Assembly (NCBI GenBank): GCA_037974665.1
Contig: CM075778.1
Coordinates: 7,057,001 to 7,121,000 of the forward strand
Direction: 5' to 3'
Length of the DNA stretch: 64,000 nt
Source: Ehretia macrophylla
Taxonomy: Eukaryota > Streptophyta > Magnoliopsida > Boraginales > Ehretiaceae
Part shown: piece after piece, positions 10,147-21,645 of the stretch
Position numbering within the stretch: the stretch's first letter is position 1
How the letters are laid out: each line of letters starts with the position of its first letter
The notes under the pieces: generated by a model
What the model saw: only the letters and a program-made list of their open reading frames with translations
What the model was told of the DNA's origin: nothing
Databases searched by the model: none
Position numbers and translations under genes: made by a program

Positions 10147-11893
10147 AACCAAACCAAACCAAACTAAGCTTTGTCCCACTAGGTGGGATCGACTATATGG
10201 ATCATGTGACGCCATGCGTTCCCGTCGAGAGTCATATCCTCTATATAAGTTCCATACACGCAAGGTCTCGTTTAATTGTCTCCGTCCAAGTCACCTTAGG
10301 TTTACCTCTACCGCTCTTTTGGTGTACTATTTCTAAACTTTCGCACTTTCTAATAGGTGCCTCAGCAGGTCATCTCCTGACATGACCAAACCATCTCAAG
10401 CGATTTTTCCTAATCTTATCCTCAATCAGGGCCACTCATACTGTTTCACATATCATCTCGTTCTTAATCTTGTCCTTCCAAGTTTTGCCACACATCCATC
10501 TCAACATTCTCATCTCAACCACTGACATTTTATGAACATGTTGATATTTCACCGCCCAACACTTCAAACCATATAACATAGCGGGTCTAACAACTATCTT
10601 ATAAAACTTCCCTTTTAGTTTAAGTGGTATTTTTCGATCACACAAGATTCCTAACGTATTTCTCCACTTCGTCTATCTTGCTTTGATTCTGTGATCAACG
10701 TCCGCATTAATCTTCCCATCTTGTTGAACCATAGAACCTAAGTATTTAAAACTCTTTTTTTCTTGTATTCTTTCTGAGTCTAATCTTACTCCTATCTCAT
10801 TTGTCGACTTATTTTTGCTAAACATACATTTCATATACTCTGTCTTTGACCTACTTAACTTAAAACCCTTAGATTCTAAAGTTAATCTCCATAATTCTAG
10901 CTTAGTATTTACACCTTCTCTAGACTCATCTATCAAAACAATATCATCTGCAAATAATATGCACCATGGTACTGTATCTTGGATGTGGCTAGTAAATTCA
11001 TCCATGACTAGTGTGAAAAGGTAGACTTTCCTCCCCTCGTCCTTACGCTAGTCATCGCTCCATCGTACATGTCTTTTATCATCTTAATGTATGCTATACA
11101 CACACCTTTTTTCTTCAACACTCTCCACATAATTTCCTTAGGAACTTGATCATATGCTTTCTCCAAGTCAATAAACACCATGTGTAAGTCTTTCTGGTTC
11201 CCTCGATGTTGTTCTATTAACCTCCTTTGTAAAAAGATAGCTTCTATTGTTGATTTCCCAAGCATAAAACTAAATTGATTTTCTGACACCCTTGTATTTC
11301 TCCTTATTATCCTTTCAATCACTTTTTTTCAGAGTTTCATAGTGTGGCTCATTAATTTAATTCCTCGGTAATTGGCGCAATTCTGGATGTCTCCTTTATT
11401 TTTGTATGTTGGAACTAAGATACTCTTCTGCCAGGCATCAGGCATCTTCTTACTCCTCAAAATTACGTTAAAAAATCTTGTTAGCTACGTTATACCCTTA
11501 TCGCCCATGCACCTCCATACTTCAATTGGGATACCATTTGGACCTATAGCTTTTTCAACTTTCATCTTTTTGAGTGCCCCCTTAACTTCTTCTCTTTCTA
11601 TCCGCCGGTAAAATGCGCGGTTTAACTCCTCTTTTGATCTATTTAGTTGTCCCCAGTTTATATTACTAGAATGATCCTTGTTAAAAAGTCAGTAAAAATA
11701 GTTTTTCCACTGTTCTTTTATCTTATCTTCTTTGACTAGTACCTTATCATCTTCATCTTTAATATATTTCTCCTAATTTAGGTCCCTAGTTTTCCTTTCC
11801 CTAACTTTTGCAAGCTTAAATATCACTTTTTCTCATTCTTTTGTATCAAGTCGCCTATAAAGTTCCTCGAATGCTTTTGTTTTAACCTCGCTG
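10147..11893 (-). mobile_element. RTE-type LINE, 5'-truncated, degenerate
   Basis: Read on the - strand, this encodes the reverse transcriptase of a non-LTR element. The part near 11700-11330 contains CANYRGIKL. Near 11322-11008 lies [12 protein letters not shown], the first catalytic aspartate. Near 11005-10673 lies FADDIVLI, the catalytic aspartate pair. Near 10645-10436 lies MLRWMCG of the C-terminal region. A loop between the last catalytic blocks is deleted with a frame change near 11005, and an in-frame stop lies near 10670, so it is dead. The 3' end has the cccacctagtgggac motif known from plant RTE elements, then a short ttggt repeat tail. The endonuclease domain is missing. Confidence 0.85.
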
Positions 11894-12604
11894 TGAAAAA
11901 AAAAAAATTCATGGAAAAGTAAGAAAAAAGATAAAGAAAAAATGTTTAAGGATATAATGGTTATTTCGATACACATTAAGAGGGCACCCTCAAAATTTTT
12001 CTTAATTATTTAGGAGCATAAGGGTCACTTTATATGAAATATAATGTTTTTCAATAATATTTAATTTCCATTTGACGGAAGGGACCAGTTGAGCCACCTT
12101 TTGCGAATACCAGGATTATTTAGACCACTTTTTGTAATATCGAAGACTAAATTAAAAAAAAAAGCAGCCAATATTGTGGATCAATAGTGAAAATTTTCCT
12201 AATATTTGAAAACAATAATAAGAATTGAATATAAAAGGATATTTTTGTAAGTTTTTAGATTTTTAACAGAAACAAGAGACATTTTCTTTAACTAAATTAC
12301 ATATGGGGTTAAGTAACATAAAATAAATATTAAGGAAATTGTGGGAAAAAGTGAAATTAACCTAATATTTTGTGATAAATGAGTGTGTAGACCTCTTTTA
12401 AAAATTTGACCCCTCTATTAAACACTTAAAGTCTAGGCTCTAAATTCTATATTAAGTCACGTTCAGACCCTGTTCTATTAAATTCTAAATTAAGCCAATT
12501 AGGTTCAAACCCTAAATTTTTTTTTTCACTACTTTAAAATGAATTCTATACGCTTTATCTTTTACTTTTGAGACCTTGAGTTATTCTGATGAAACTAATT
12601 AATA
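11894..12604. other. AT-rich intergenic DNA with a degraded repeat
   Basis: The stretch about 12060-12205 is a worn inverted copy of the repeat seen at 5562-5636 and 6801-6912. Nothing else is recognised. Confidence 0.45.
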
Positions 12605-12852
12605 ACGTATTTGGTTGGAGGGAAAGACGTGGGGGAATAACTTTCAACATCCTTTGAAGAAAGGTAAGTGTTTTTTTTTCCATTTTTGCTTTCAAGAAAT
12701 GGAAAGGATATTGAAATTAAAAGGTAATAAATAAGGAAAGATTCTTTTCTTCTCATTTTCATCCTTCCAATTTTCCTTGTAGCCGAACAAGGAAAGAACT
12801 TTTTATTTTTATTTTACACGCCTTCCTCATTTCCATCCCCAACCAAACACAG
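12605..12852. mobile_element. Small MITE with ...tttggttgg ends
   Basis: cgtatttggttggaggga at the left is mirrored by the inverse of the right end, ctgtgtttggttgggga, about 250 bp apart. This is a common end type of plant hAT MITEs. No target duplication could be fixed. Confidence 0.45.
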
Positions 12853-14039
12853 TTTTCTTCTAATTTCTAGAGGAATACATAAAAAAGGGACATGAAAAGC
12901 ATTTAGTTTGACTGTCACATTGTTGCTTAATTGTTTGATTATTTCTTTTACTAAATTGAACTGTTGGCTAATTGACTAAAATTATAATAGTACTATTTAA
13001 AATTACAAAAGTGTCTCAATCACCCCATATTTCGACTCCAAACATAATCATTTCAATATTTTCGTTCTGCGTCTAGATTAAAAGAATGTATGAAATTCAT
13101 TAACAAATATGTGAACTCCATAAAAAAATGATATATTCAGTGATGGTGACAAATGTTGTCACAAAGTGCAGCCTTATTTTCCTTTTCTTTTTGGTGTGCA
13201 TATAAGTCAGGTACGAATCTAAAGGAAAGTTTTAAAAGCCTGCAAACGAGGGGAAGATGAGAAATTTCTTTCAAACGTGCAAAAAATATATATATAGAAT
13301 TCACAAAAGACATATGAGTTCAACTAATTATGAAACGCATTATACAATAAAGACGTGCAGTAATAATGACACATCCCACCATTTTGACAAGGGGTTCAAA
13401 ACATTCATACATTATAAGAAATTTCCGAGAATGATGCAGAATGTTATTTTTGAATGTGCCTTTTGGCTCTGCCGAATTTCCTTCATTCACGTCTTTTATT
13501 GACGTCTCTAGCTAAACGCCTAAGGCACTAAAACCGATGACGAGAGCGATAACTTCAGAGGTCAGGTTTGAACTATGAGCTAGCGTAACGGACAAATATG
13601 AATAGAAACACTCCAACGGGCATGTGAATGATAGATACGTGATGGCGTGGGAAGAAGCTTAACAATATTTTCTATTACAATAATTCGTTACTCAATTATT
13701 TTATCAAATTTTTTGATAGTACTACAGTTAAGAGTGGATTTATGAATTTTAGATATTTAATTTATAAAAATATATATATATAATTTTTTTATAAAATTTT
13801 TTAATCAGTAAAAATTACAATATCTACCGACTCTCATGTAGACCCGCCATTGGATGGTAGACTATATTCTTCTAGCTCGTGGTACAATTCATGTCTTGGG
13901 TCTACCTAGAAGTCATAACCCTATCCCCATGCTTTCGTCAACACTCATTTGATAGTTGAAATTCCTTACCCTTTCTCTTTTTCTCTTTATTATTTTACCA
14001 TTGAAGCCTTTTAGAAAAGTGACGAAATGAAAACGAAGG
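12853..14039. other. Intergenic DNA, no gene supported
   Basis: A + strand open frame near 13257-13502 has no recognisable domain. A possible short element (about 13729-13855) ends in tagacccgccattgg, recalling the caggggcgg family, but lacks clear boundaries. Confidence 0.45.
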
Positions 14040-14048
14040 AGAAAAATA

Positions 14049-14452
14049 GGATAAATTATGTATATAGTCTTTATTGTTTTTATATTTTTTGAAATTAATT
14101 TTTAATATTTTAAAAAAATTATATTAATTTTTAATATTTATAAAATTGATTTAAAATGATTTATATTATTTTAAATTAGTCAATTTATATCCTATTATTT
14201 TTCAAAAATTTTAATTTAATTCTCAAATAGGGGTCACGTGTAAGGACTAAATTGAATTTTTTTAAAGGAAATAATAGGGATTAAATTGAATTTTTTGTGA
14301 AATAATAAGGACCAAATTGATTAATATTGAATAATATAGATCATTTTGAATCACTTTTGTAAATAGTGGGGACTACTATGAATCTTTTGGAATATTAGAG
14401 ATGACAATAAAAAAATATGTAAACTATAGGAACTAAATGTGAAATTTACCCC
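14049..14452. mobile_element. Mutator-type MITE, 404 bp, copy 3
   Basis: The ends ggataaatt and the inverse of aatttacccc pair, and the two halves are mutually inverted. The flanking 9-mers agaaaaata (14040-14048) and agaaaaatc (14453-14461) differ at one base. It belongs to the same family as the elements at 3436-3835 and 9683-10056. Confidence 0.8.
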
Positions 14453-15474
14453 AGAAAAATCTTTCTTTGTGCATAGAGTGATCAACAAATTAATGTGTTG
14501 TCTGGCTGGCTGACTTTAATTTTCACCAAGCCACACATTGGAGCACTTCTCCGACCTTAATGCCTACTTGTAAAAATAGATAGAAGGGGAGAAATATTTC
14601 ATAGAATATTGTACAGGTAATTGGCTTTGCCCCCTTATAAACCAAAACATAATATATTTCTTTTGTCAGATTAAAGAAAAAATAAGATGGATGAATAATG
14701 AGGGGAAATAAATAATTTTCACCTTTCCTACTTCTCCATTCTACAAGACAAACACCTACTTTTTATTTTCATCCCTCTTACCAAATAAAGCAATATTTTC
14801 CTCTTTATTTATTTAAAGATACAAATTAATCCTTTTGTTTCTCTTGGTTTCATGTTTTCATCCACAACAAAAATAGCATAAATATGTAAAAACTCCTAAG
14901 AAAAATCTAAAAATTTATATAGGCGAGGTTTATATACATGGAATTTGTGGCTAATACTCATCAAATAATGTGGTCCACGTAGAAAAAATTCGTTACATTT
15001 TGATCTCTAAACAAGGAGAAAATATTAGGTATATTACAAATATGAAAAAGTGATAAAACAAATGATCGAAAAGAGTGTTAAACAAATAGGATATAATGAT
15101 GTTCATATGTGCCAAACTAGGCAGCTTGTTGAAATTGAGGTGTGAATTGTTAGGAAAATGGTGTGTATGAACTCTTGTAGAACAATTCCATTACAATTCT
15201 TTATTTTTGAAAGTTCATCCTTCAATTTTATGATCAAACTTTGCATTTATTACTTGTACATTTTTAACATGTGAATATGTTAAGTTTATCTACTTGAAAC
15301 GAGAAATGCACAAATCTTCCCACTTAATTAAACGTGTAAGAACCACTTAAAAATTAAGTTGAAAGGTGCATATTCACCCTTTCCAACATGAATAACTATT
15401 TACACAACTTCATGGTGTAAAAAAGAAAAAAGGATAATATTTTTTTTTTGGCTAGGAAGAAAAAAGGATAATAC

Positions 15475-15478
<4 letters not shown>
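14453..15478. other. Intergenic DNA upstream of the DREB gene
   Basis: AT-rich, no coding region or repeat recognised. Confidence 0.45.

Positions 15479-15527
<49 letters not shown>
15479..15527. repeat. (AT)n microsatellite
   Basis: Uninterrupted at-dinucleotide run of about 48 bases, roughly 600 bases upstream of the DREB start codon. Confidence 0.95.
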
Positions 15528-15531
<4 letters not shown>

Positions 15532-15806
15532 GCTTATGTATTGAAAACAAGGAGGGAATTTTTTTTAATTAATTTGAACGAATATCAATTTTTCTTATAT
15601 TAGTGGACCTCATACGTATAGTGATCCCATTAATCATATAAGAGATTGACTCATTAGTCCGAATTGAAGCAAGAATTTTCCAACAAATAGTAGTATGAGA
15701 GGTCCAAACTTCAAACCACAATCATTAGTGCTTTTTTTTTTTTTTTTGGGTCAAGCATTAGTGCTTAATTATACCCGTTGATATATGATGTCTACATTTT
15801 CGGTGT

Positions 15807-15815
15807 TGTGTTTAA
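15807..15815 (+). promoter_or_regulatory. Possible TATA region of the DREB gene
   Basis: gtttaaatacatg near 15809 is the best TATA-like stretch upstream of the start codon at 16123. If real, it gives a leader of about 270-280 nt that includes the pyrimidine and ta microsatellites. Other AT stretches nearby could serve, so this is a guess. Confidence 0.25.
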
Positions 15816-16004
15816 ATACATGTCCAATTATAACATCCATTGCTGTATATGGTAGGTTAATAGTCACTATACACAGTTTGAAGCAGTCCCAATCTGTACC
15901 CAACGGGTACTTCTTTTTTGTCTTCTGCTTTCTTCTTTTTTCTTGTTTTCCCTTCAAAAAACCACATTACATACACATCATCTCCTTCCATAACATCTCT
16001 CTCC

Positions 16005-16007
<3 letters not shown>

Positions 16008-16071
<64 letters not shown>
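16008..16071. repeat. (CT)n-(TA)n compound microsatellite in the DREB leader
   Basis: About 33 bases of ct repeat run directly into about 28 bases of ta repeat, ending about 50 bases before the start codon. Ct-rich leaders are common in plant genes. The length here is likely to vary between individuals. Confidence 0.95.
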
Positions 16072-16073
<2 letters not shown>

Positions 16074-16122
16074 TTCTTGTTAGCTAATGCTACATAGAGT
16101 TGGTTCTTGAATATTCATAGCA

Positions 16123-16860
16123 ATGGCTGAACAGCAAAGCTTGACTACTGAAAGAAGTTGTACACAATCTTCGTCTCCTTCTTCTTCATCATCATCCACG
16201 TCTGAGTTAACTCAGACCCTGCAAAAATCAGGATCCGACCTGAACAACAACGTGCAAAAGACTCCGAAGAAGGAAGAAGAGAAGACTAGGCTGAAAAGAC
16301 CCAGAGAGAGTGGCAACAAGCACCCAGTATACAGAGGCGTGCGTATGCGAAGCTGGGGCAAATGGGTGTCTGAAATACGCGAGCCTCGTAAGAAATCACG
16401 TATCTGGCTTGGTACTTACTCCACACCTGAAATGGCAGCTAGGGCACATGATGTTGCGGCTTTGCACATTAAGGGCAACTCAGCTTTTCTCAATTTTCCA
16501 CACCTGGTTGACTCACTGCCGCGTCCAGCTTCGCTGCTGCCGCGAGATGTTCAAGTTGCTGCGGCTAAAGCAGCTGCAATGGAGACAAGTTTAACTTCAT
16601 CGTCTTGTTCTTCTTCTTCTTCATCGTCATCGTCATCGTCAACGAGTTTGGAGATTTCATCAGCGTCTGATGAGCTGGGAGAGATAATTGAGTTACCGAG
16701 TTTGGAAGGGAGTTTTGACTCGTCCGAGTCGAAGGCCGAGTTGGCACTTGTTGACTCGGTTGAGGGGTGGCTGTTTCCGCCGTGGTGGGCATCGGATGGT
16801 GACTTATGTGGCTACTTTTTCGATCAGGGTGTAGCTGGAGACAGTGTGATGCCACTCTAA
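16123..16860 (+). CDS. DREB-type AP2/ERF transcription factor (group A-4 like)
   Basis: Intronless gene for a 245-residue nuclear transcription factor. A basic stretch ([11 protein letters not shown], residues 58-68) precedes one AP2 domain at about 69-126 ([20 protein letters not shown] to SAFLNFP). Within it V82 and E87 occupy the two positions (V14, E19) that mark DREB proteins, which bind DRE/CRT (A/GCCGAC) promoter elements. The stretch [20 protein letters not shown] right after the domain, and the acidic C-terminal blocks [10 protein letters not shown] (187-196) and GWLFPPWW (215-222), are typical of the A-4 (TINY/ERF034-043-like) group, and probably form the activation region. Serine runs at 16-26 and 159-173 come from tc-rich trinucleotide repeats. 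The first ATG after the leader is used; the frame upstream is closed. Members commonly act in drought, cold and growth control, but the exact role is not readable here. Confidence 0.95.
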   Translation: MAEQQSLTTERSCTQSSSPSSSSSSTSELTQTLQKSGSDLNNNVQKTPKKEEEKTRLKRPRESGNKHPVYRGVRMRSWGKWVSEIREPRKKSRIWLGTYSTPEMAARAHDVAALHIKGNSAFLNFPHLVDSLPRPASLLPRDVQVAAAKAAAMETSLTSSSCSSSSSSSSSSSTSLEISSASDELGEIIELPSLEGSFDSSESKAELALVDSVEGWLFPPWWASDGDLCGYFFDQGVAGDSVMPL

Positions 16861-17624
16861 TGTGCTTGCTTATGTCATGATGATTGCAAAATGAAGTGTT
16901 GTTCTTGGTGCTTTAATTTGGACTTACACGAACAGTAGTCATGCTACGGTGATTGCATTTGAATTTTCTCGCAATGTTATATAATATTTTGAAAGAAATT
17001 AATGATGGAGAAGTGATGATACAGTTATTTACTTAATATTTATTTAGCATAACTCTTTTATCATTTCACCACTATTAATTTCGCACGTAACGTAAAGTAT
17101 TTACGTTACGAAATGTTAATACATTTTAGGACTAATATAATGCTGTTACAAGAAAGTTCAACAGTAATAAAGTGATAATACTATTATTGTTTCATAATTA
17201 TTATAATCGAATTATCATTTCACAATCATAATCCAAATCTCGTAGAGCATAAAGTTAGGAAAATAATTGAGATTGTTGTATGTCCTTTATAGGTAAACAA
17301 TTAAACATATGCAGGTGGGAAAACGGTCTTATTCCTTTAGGTTGCTTGTAGTATGCAGAAATTTATTTAGGTTGAAATGAATGAATTTGGGTGTGGATGA
17401 CAATGGTTCTATTTCCTGTGTTTATTCTTTCCTTTCATTTTCTGTAGTTCTATGATTTTCCAATGTCGAAAATTGGTTGTTGTATTTGGACTTTGGGCTT
17501 TCTATATATATACAATGTTTTCCACAATATAAGACAAATAATTCCACCAGCACATTTTTATTTTTATTTTTATGAGGGGTAACTTACACTAGGTAATATT
17601 GTATTGGATCCAGTACTCTACAGC
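16861..17624. other. 3' flank of the DREB gene
   Basis: The 3' UTR probably ends within the first 200-300 bases; no unambiguous poly(A) signal was chosen. A perfect inverted repeat lies at 17086-17110 (cgtaacgtaaa, 3-base spacer, tttacgttacg). No gene seen. Confidence 0.5.
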
Positions 17625-17860
17625 TATAAATGTTGTAGTATAGTGGTAAGGATCATATAATATTTATGATGAGATGATCTAGATTTAAATTTGCGACCTT
17701 TGATTACAACAAATTATTAAGTCTATCTTGCCGAGTAAACTTCTAACTCTATCATGCAATTAAAATGATTGGATGCAACAAATTAACTCTTGTACCGATT
17801 GACTTGCTAACTTTAGTCTAACTCAACCTCTTGGCTGACATAGTATGTCTATCTTGCCGA
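17625..17860 (+). mobile_element. Possible SINE-like remnant
   Basis: gtagtatagtggtaagg (near 17634) resembles the A-box half of a tRNA, and gatttaaatttgcgacc about 50 bases later resembles a worn B box. Length and spacing fit a tRNA-derived SINE head, but no tail or target duplication is clear. Confidence 0.3.
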
Positions 17861-19660
17861 GTGAACTTTTTTTGTTAATTGAGAATGATAAGAAGGGTGT
17901 GGCATCCTCTCATTTCCTAGTTTAATTTCATCACCGATTTTTCCTCCTTTACAGCAAAAACAAAAAAGAAAAGAGAAATTAATCTTCCCTTTGGAGACTT
18001 ATACCATAAAATTTTATTAAAATAAATATAAAACATTACAAGGAAATTTAAACCGATATCTTTGATCGTATATGCACACGAGAAAGACCTCCAAATTAAG
18101 CATATCACTACTACGTCAAAAGAAACTCGCACACTATCATTTTGAGTGTACTTTCCCCTAGCAAAATATCAATTGTTTGGTGCTTTTTTGGTGGTTGAAG
18201 CAAAAAAGTTTGTCAACGTGCAAACTTGCTGGTCTTAAACAAATTTATTTGGATGACTTTTTTTTTATGTGTTCTTTTCTTAAGGTCGTTTTACATAATT
18301 TGTGTGATGAATTATGTCAAATAATTACTTGTTCTTTGTTAACTTTCAATGATTTGAAGAGATACTTATGGCCCTAGCGTGCAATGATTGTGCACATTGT
18401 CTTTGCAAATTGTTGCCACCTATTAATTTGGCTTCGTTTTTTTCTCACGTCATATTTAAAGTGAAGGAGCGTTTAAAATCATATATTTGTTCTCATCTCA
18501 AATTTAAGTTAGTCAAGAGATTATTTTTTTAGGCTAGACTAGATAAGTCTTTTGTCTAAAGATGGTGCTCGTTTATGGCAAAGTCATATATCTAAAATTT
18601 AAATTCTAAGAAATTTCAGACATTTTTCCCACTATTGCCAAAAAAACAAAAAAAAAATTATAAAAAAGGATTGAATCCGTCCAATCTCTCGCCCGTTTGG
18701 ATGAGTATAATTATGCTTGTTGAAGACACCTCAAAGGGGCCAGAATAAAATAAGAGAATAAATATCTCATCATGGTACGAAAGAGCTTATATAGGACAAA
18801 ACATCAAATATTTTATTTGCATAAAATTATGAAAGTCATCATTTTTTTTTAACATTTTGTGCTCTCAATTATATTGATTATATAAACGTGTTTGTTGACG
18901 AAGACTCAAATCCTTTCATTAAAGTTTTCTTTTTCTAAAGAATTCTAGTACAATCAACAATGATTCTTGTCTACCATACTAAGGAAATCATTCTATTTGG
19001 TTATGTTATAACTCTAGAGTTTTGTTTTTCCAATGTTTTAAACTTCTTCACTTTGAACAAAATTTTTCTTTTTAAAAAATGATACTAATAATTCATTGTA
19101 TATCAAAATTTATTATTTTATTCATTTCATTTTCACTCCAAGTTTAAATATAACAATTCAGATCTAACTACTAATTTACTATTACATTGAGTTCATTCAA
19201 CTTATACAAAAGGTGGCTTAAACCCATTGTGACAGCTGTGATAAGGAATTCAAGTTAATTATTATTAACTCAACACGTATTTTTTACAAAATTAAAATAA
19301 AAAGGTTTGAACGAAATGTCACAATAGGGTTTTGTAAGAAAGCATATGATTATTATTATTATTTTTTATTATTATTAATTTTTGTGTCCGAAGAAAGCTA
19401 GCATATGATTATCTTGACAGCCGTTAGAGAGAAAGAAACGTGATGCATACGATGGAAGAATATAAGAAAGCATGTATAGGTTTTGAAGATCAAACTCCTT
19501 TTAAGTTTCAATCACCAAGTCATTATCCTAAGTGCTGGCACTAAACGTATGGACACAGAAAAATTATGAGTGATTTGACAACATGTTTCTTAATATCCAC
19601 CTTAGGTTAATTTTTACAGTTTCTTGGTCAACCCTCTTGATTCTTGAACCATGTCCATTA
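17861..19660. other. AT-rich intergenic DNA
   Basis: Short open frames near 17917-18132 (-) and 18177-18377 (+) have no domain or codon signature. Nothing else recognised. Confidence 0.45.
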
Positions 19661-19679
19661 TTAATCGTATCCTCCATAG

Positions 19680-20235
19680 ATCTCAAAATTTATGATTTAT
19701 ATATGTAAAATAATTATATATGTAAAACTTTTTATTTTGATTTAAATATAATAGAATTTTTTAAAATTAATATTTGATAAATTAATAATTTTTTTTAAAT
19801 AATAAAAATATTCGGTCTCGACTTAGGAGATCAGTGTAAAAAATTAATAATTTTGATAAAATTATAAAATAATATATTTAAAATATTTTATTTATATGTT
19901 ATTGACCCATATATTTCATAAATTAATAATTAGTTAAAAATTACATAATAAATTGACTATGAGATTAGAAAAACTTGTTCTAATTCTACTAAATTAGAAT
20001 TTTATTTTCTATTCTCATTAGATTTTTCTATTTGTCTTTTCAAATTGACTTAAAAAAATATGAGTCACTTTTCAAAAAAGATAACATAAATATAATATAT
20101 TTACTATTAAGCCAAAAAATTAAAAATATCTTGATAAATTAATAAGTATTTATTTATCGATAAATTGATATCTCGCTAAATTAATCGAATTTAGTAGTCC
20201 CAACGCTATTAATTTAAATAAGTTATACTGTAAAT
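19680..20235. repeat. AT-rich repeat with ggtctcgac / agtcccaac blocks
   Basis: Contains many taaattaata blocks, with cggtctcgac near 19813 and tagtcccaacgct near 20193, a pattern I associate with a common AT-rich plant MITE type. Limits are uncertain. Confidence 0.3.
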
Positions 20236-20256
20236 AGTTTCATTGATTTTTTAATT

Positions 20257-20526
20257 TTGACAAAAATAATAATTTGATCCCTTAACTGTAAAAATATATT
20301 TTTTAATCTTTTAAATTTACAAAATAGGACACTGTTAGTCCTTCTCGTATCACCGTCAATTATTTTTTTTGATATTAATTGCACATGTCATGTCGAATTG
20401 GTGAAGGACTAACAACTGAAAATGGACAGAAAATAAGCGAAGGAATAACAATATCTTACTTCAGTTAGTTAAATGACAAAAATGCTCATTTTAGAAGTTA
20501 AGGTACTAAATAATCATTTTTACCAA
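20257..20526. mobile_element. MITE with ~50-bp terminal inverted repeats, 270 bp
   Basis: The left end ttgacaaaaataataattt ... cccttaact is mirrored by the inverse of the right end, ttggtaaaaatgattattt ... accttaact. There is no coding region. A target duplication could not be fixed. Confidence 0.6.
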
Positions 20527-21437
20527 CAATGCTCTAACTCAGTTTAAGATTAGACAATATTTATTATAAGAGAATATGAATTTGTACTTAGAATATTTGA
20601 CCATAATAGATCACTAATCGCCTATTCCACCTAACTGTTGTTACGCCACTATGGCAATATGTATAATCTGAAAGTAATGTGTCAATTAGAAGTAATTAAT
20701 TGGATGCACAATGTTGTGGATGGTATATTTATAACCCTAATATTGGTAGTAGCATACTAGTGTGGGTGTTATTCTATTATATTTAATCATCCAACTTTAC
20801 TTGTGCCCAATATTTGAAAATACTCGGGTAAAGTGACAATAATAAAAAACCTCAACGGCTGAAACTTCAGGATCATATGACTTTTAGACACATTTGACTA
20901 ATATATATATATATACTTAATTGTATAATTAGTGCAGGGTCTAGAAATATGCATGCAATAGCTAGCTAGAGAAAGATCGACCTTTGATGAATAAGGTTCT
21001 ACCTAAAGTTAGAGAGGTGACCTAAATTAAAAGGTGCAAGAATGATAAAGATTGTTCTCTTTAGATGTAGAAGGACGCTCAAAATATTATAAAGTTATAA
21101 AATAATATGACGATAAATATGACTTGTAGCAAAATTACAATACTCTAATATTGTCAACAAAGTTGTAACTTTGTTGAAAAAAACATTGCAATATTTAGCT
21201 TGTAACCACGAATTATCCTCGATTCCACAAACTAAAAACTCTTTTAACTGTTAAATGCCATAAATGGGAAAATAATTTTTGGAAATTTAGGTGATTTTTT
21301 TCTTTTTTGATATTCACGCAATATATACTTTTGGCGGTATCGAAGTATTCTTATTAAATGTCTCAAACATTACTATCAAATAATAATTATATGTACCTGT
21401 GAAAGATTATAAATAATATTACAAACCCCTCTCTAAC
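20527..21437. other. Intergenic DNA, nothing recognised
   Basis: AT-rich with no supported gene or repeat. Confidence 0.4.
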
Positions 21438-21645
21438 AGCTTAAGTTTTTTAAACGAGGTGGTCACTCGACATAGTATCAGAACTTAAATACCAAAAGGT
21501 CTTGGGTTCCAAACTCACCGCCACCCATTTAAAATATTAAAAATTGTCAAAGTACAAGGCTAAAAAACTAACTCCTCTTGCACTTGCGGGTTGTAAGTTT
21601 TTAGATGAGTTGATCACTCAACTGTACCCGAAAACAAAGAAAACT
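21438..21645 (+). mobile_element. tRNA-like SINE-type repeat, two partial units
   Basis: ggtggtcactcgacatagta, tcagaac and aggtcttgggttccaaactc (21458-21520) read like the A-box to B-box part of a Met-tRNA-like SINE. A second, partial relative (gagttgatcactcaac) follows near 21608. No poly(A) tail is resolved. Confidence 0.45.

Noticed and set aside
10197-11611. + strand open frames across this region
   Set aside because: They are antisense shadows of the LINE reverse transcriptase on the - strand.
13500-13620. tRNA-like aggtttgaact stretch
   Set aside because: Only a weak B-box resemblance; no matching A box at a usable distance.
16565-16855. Long open frame antisense to the DREB coding region
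   Set aside because: It is the complement of the Ser-rich and acidic C-terminal region; the sense frame has a clear AP2 domain and family motifs.
17917-18377. Two short open frames downstream of the DREB gene
   Set aside because: No domain, no splice context and AT-rich codon use like the flanks.
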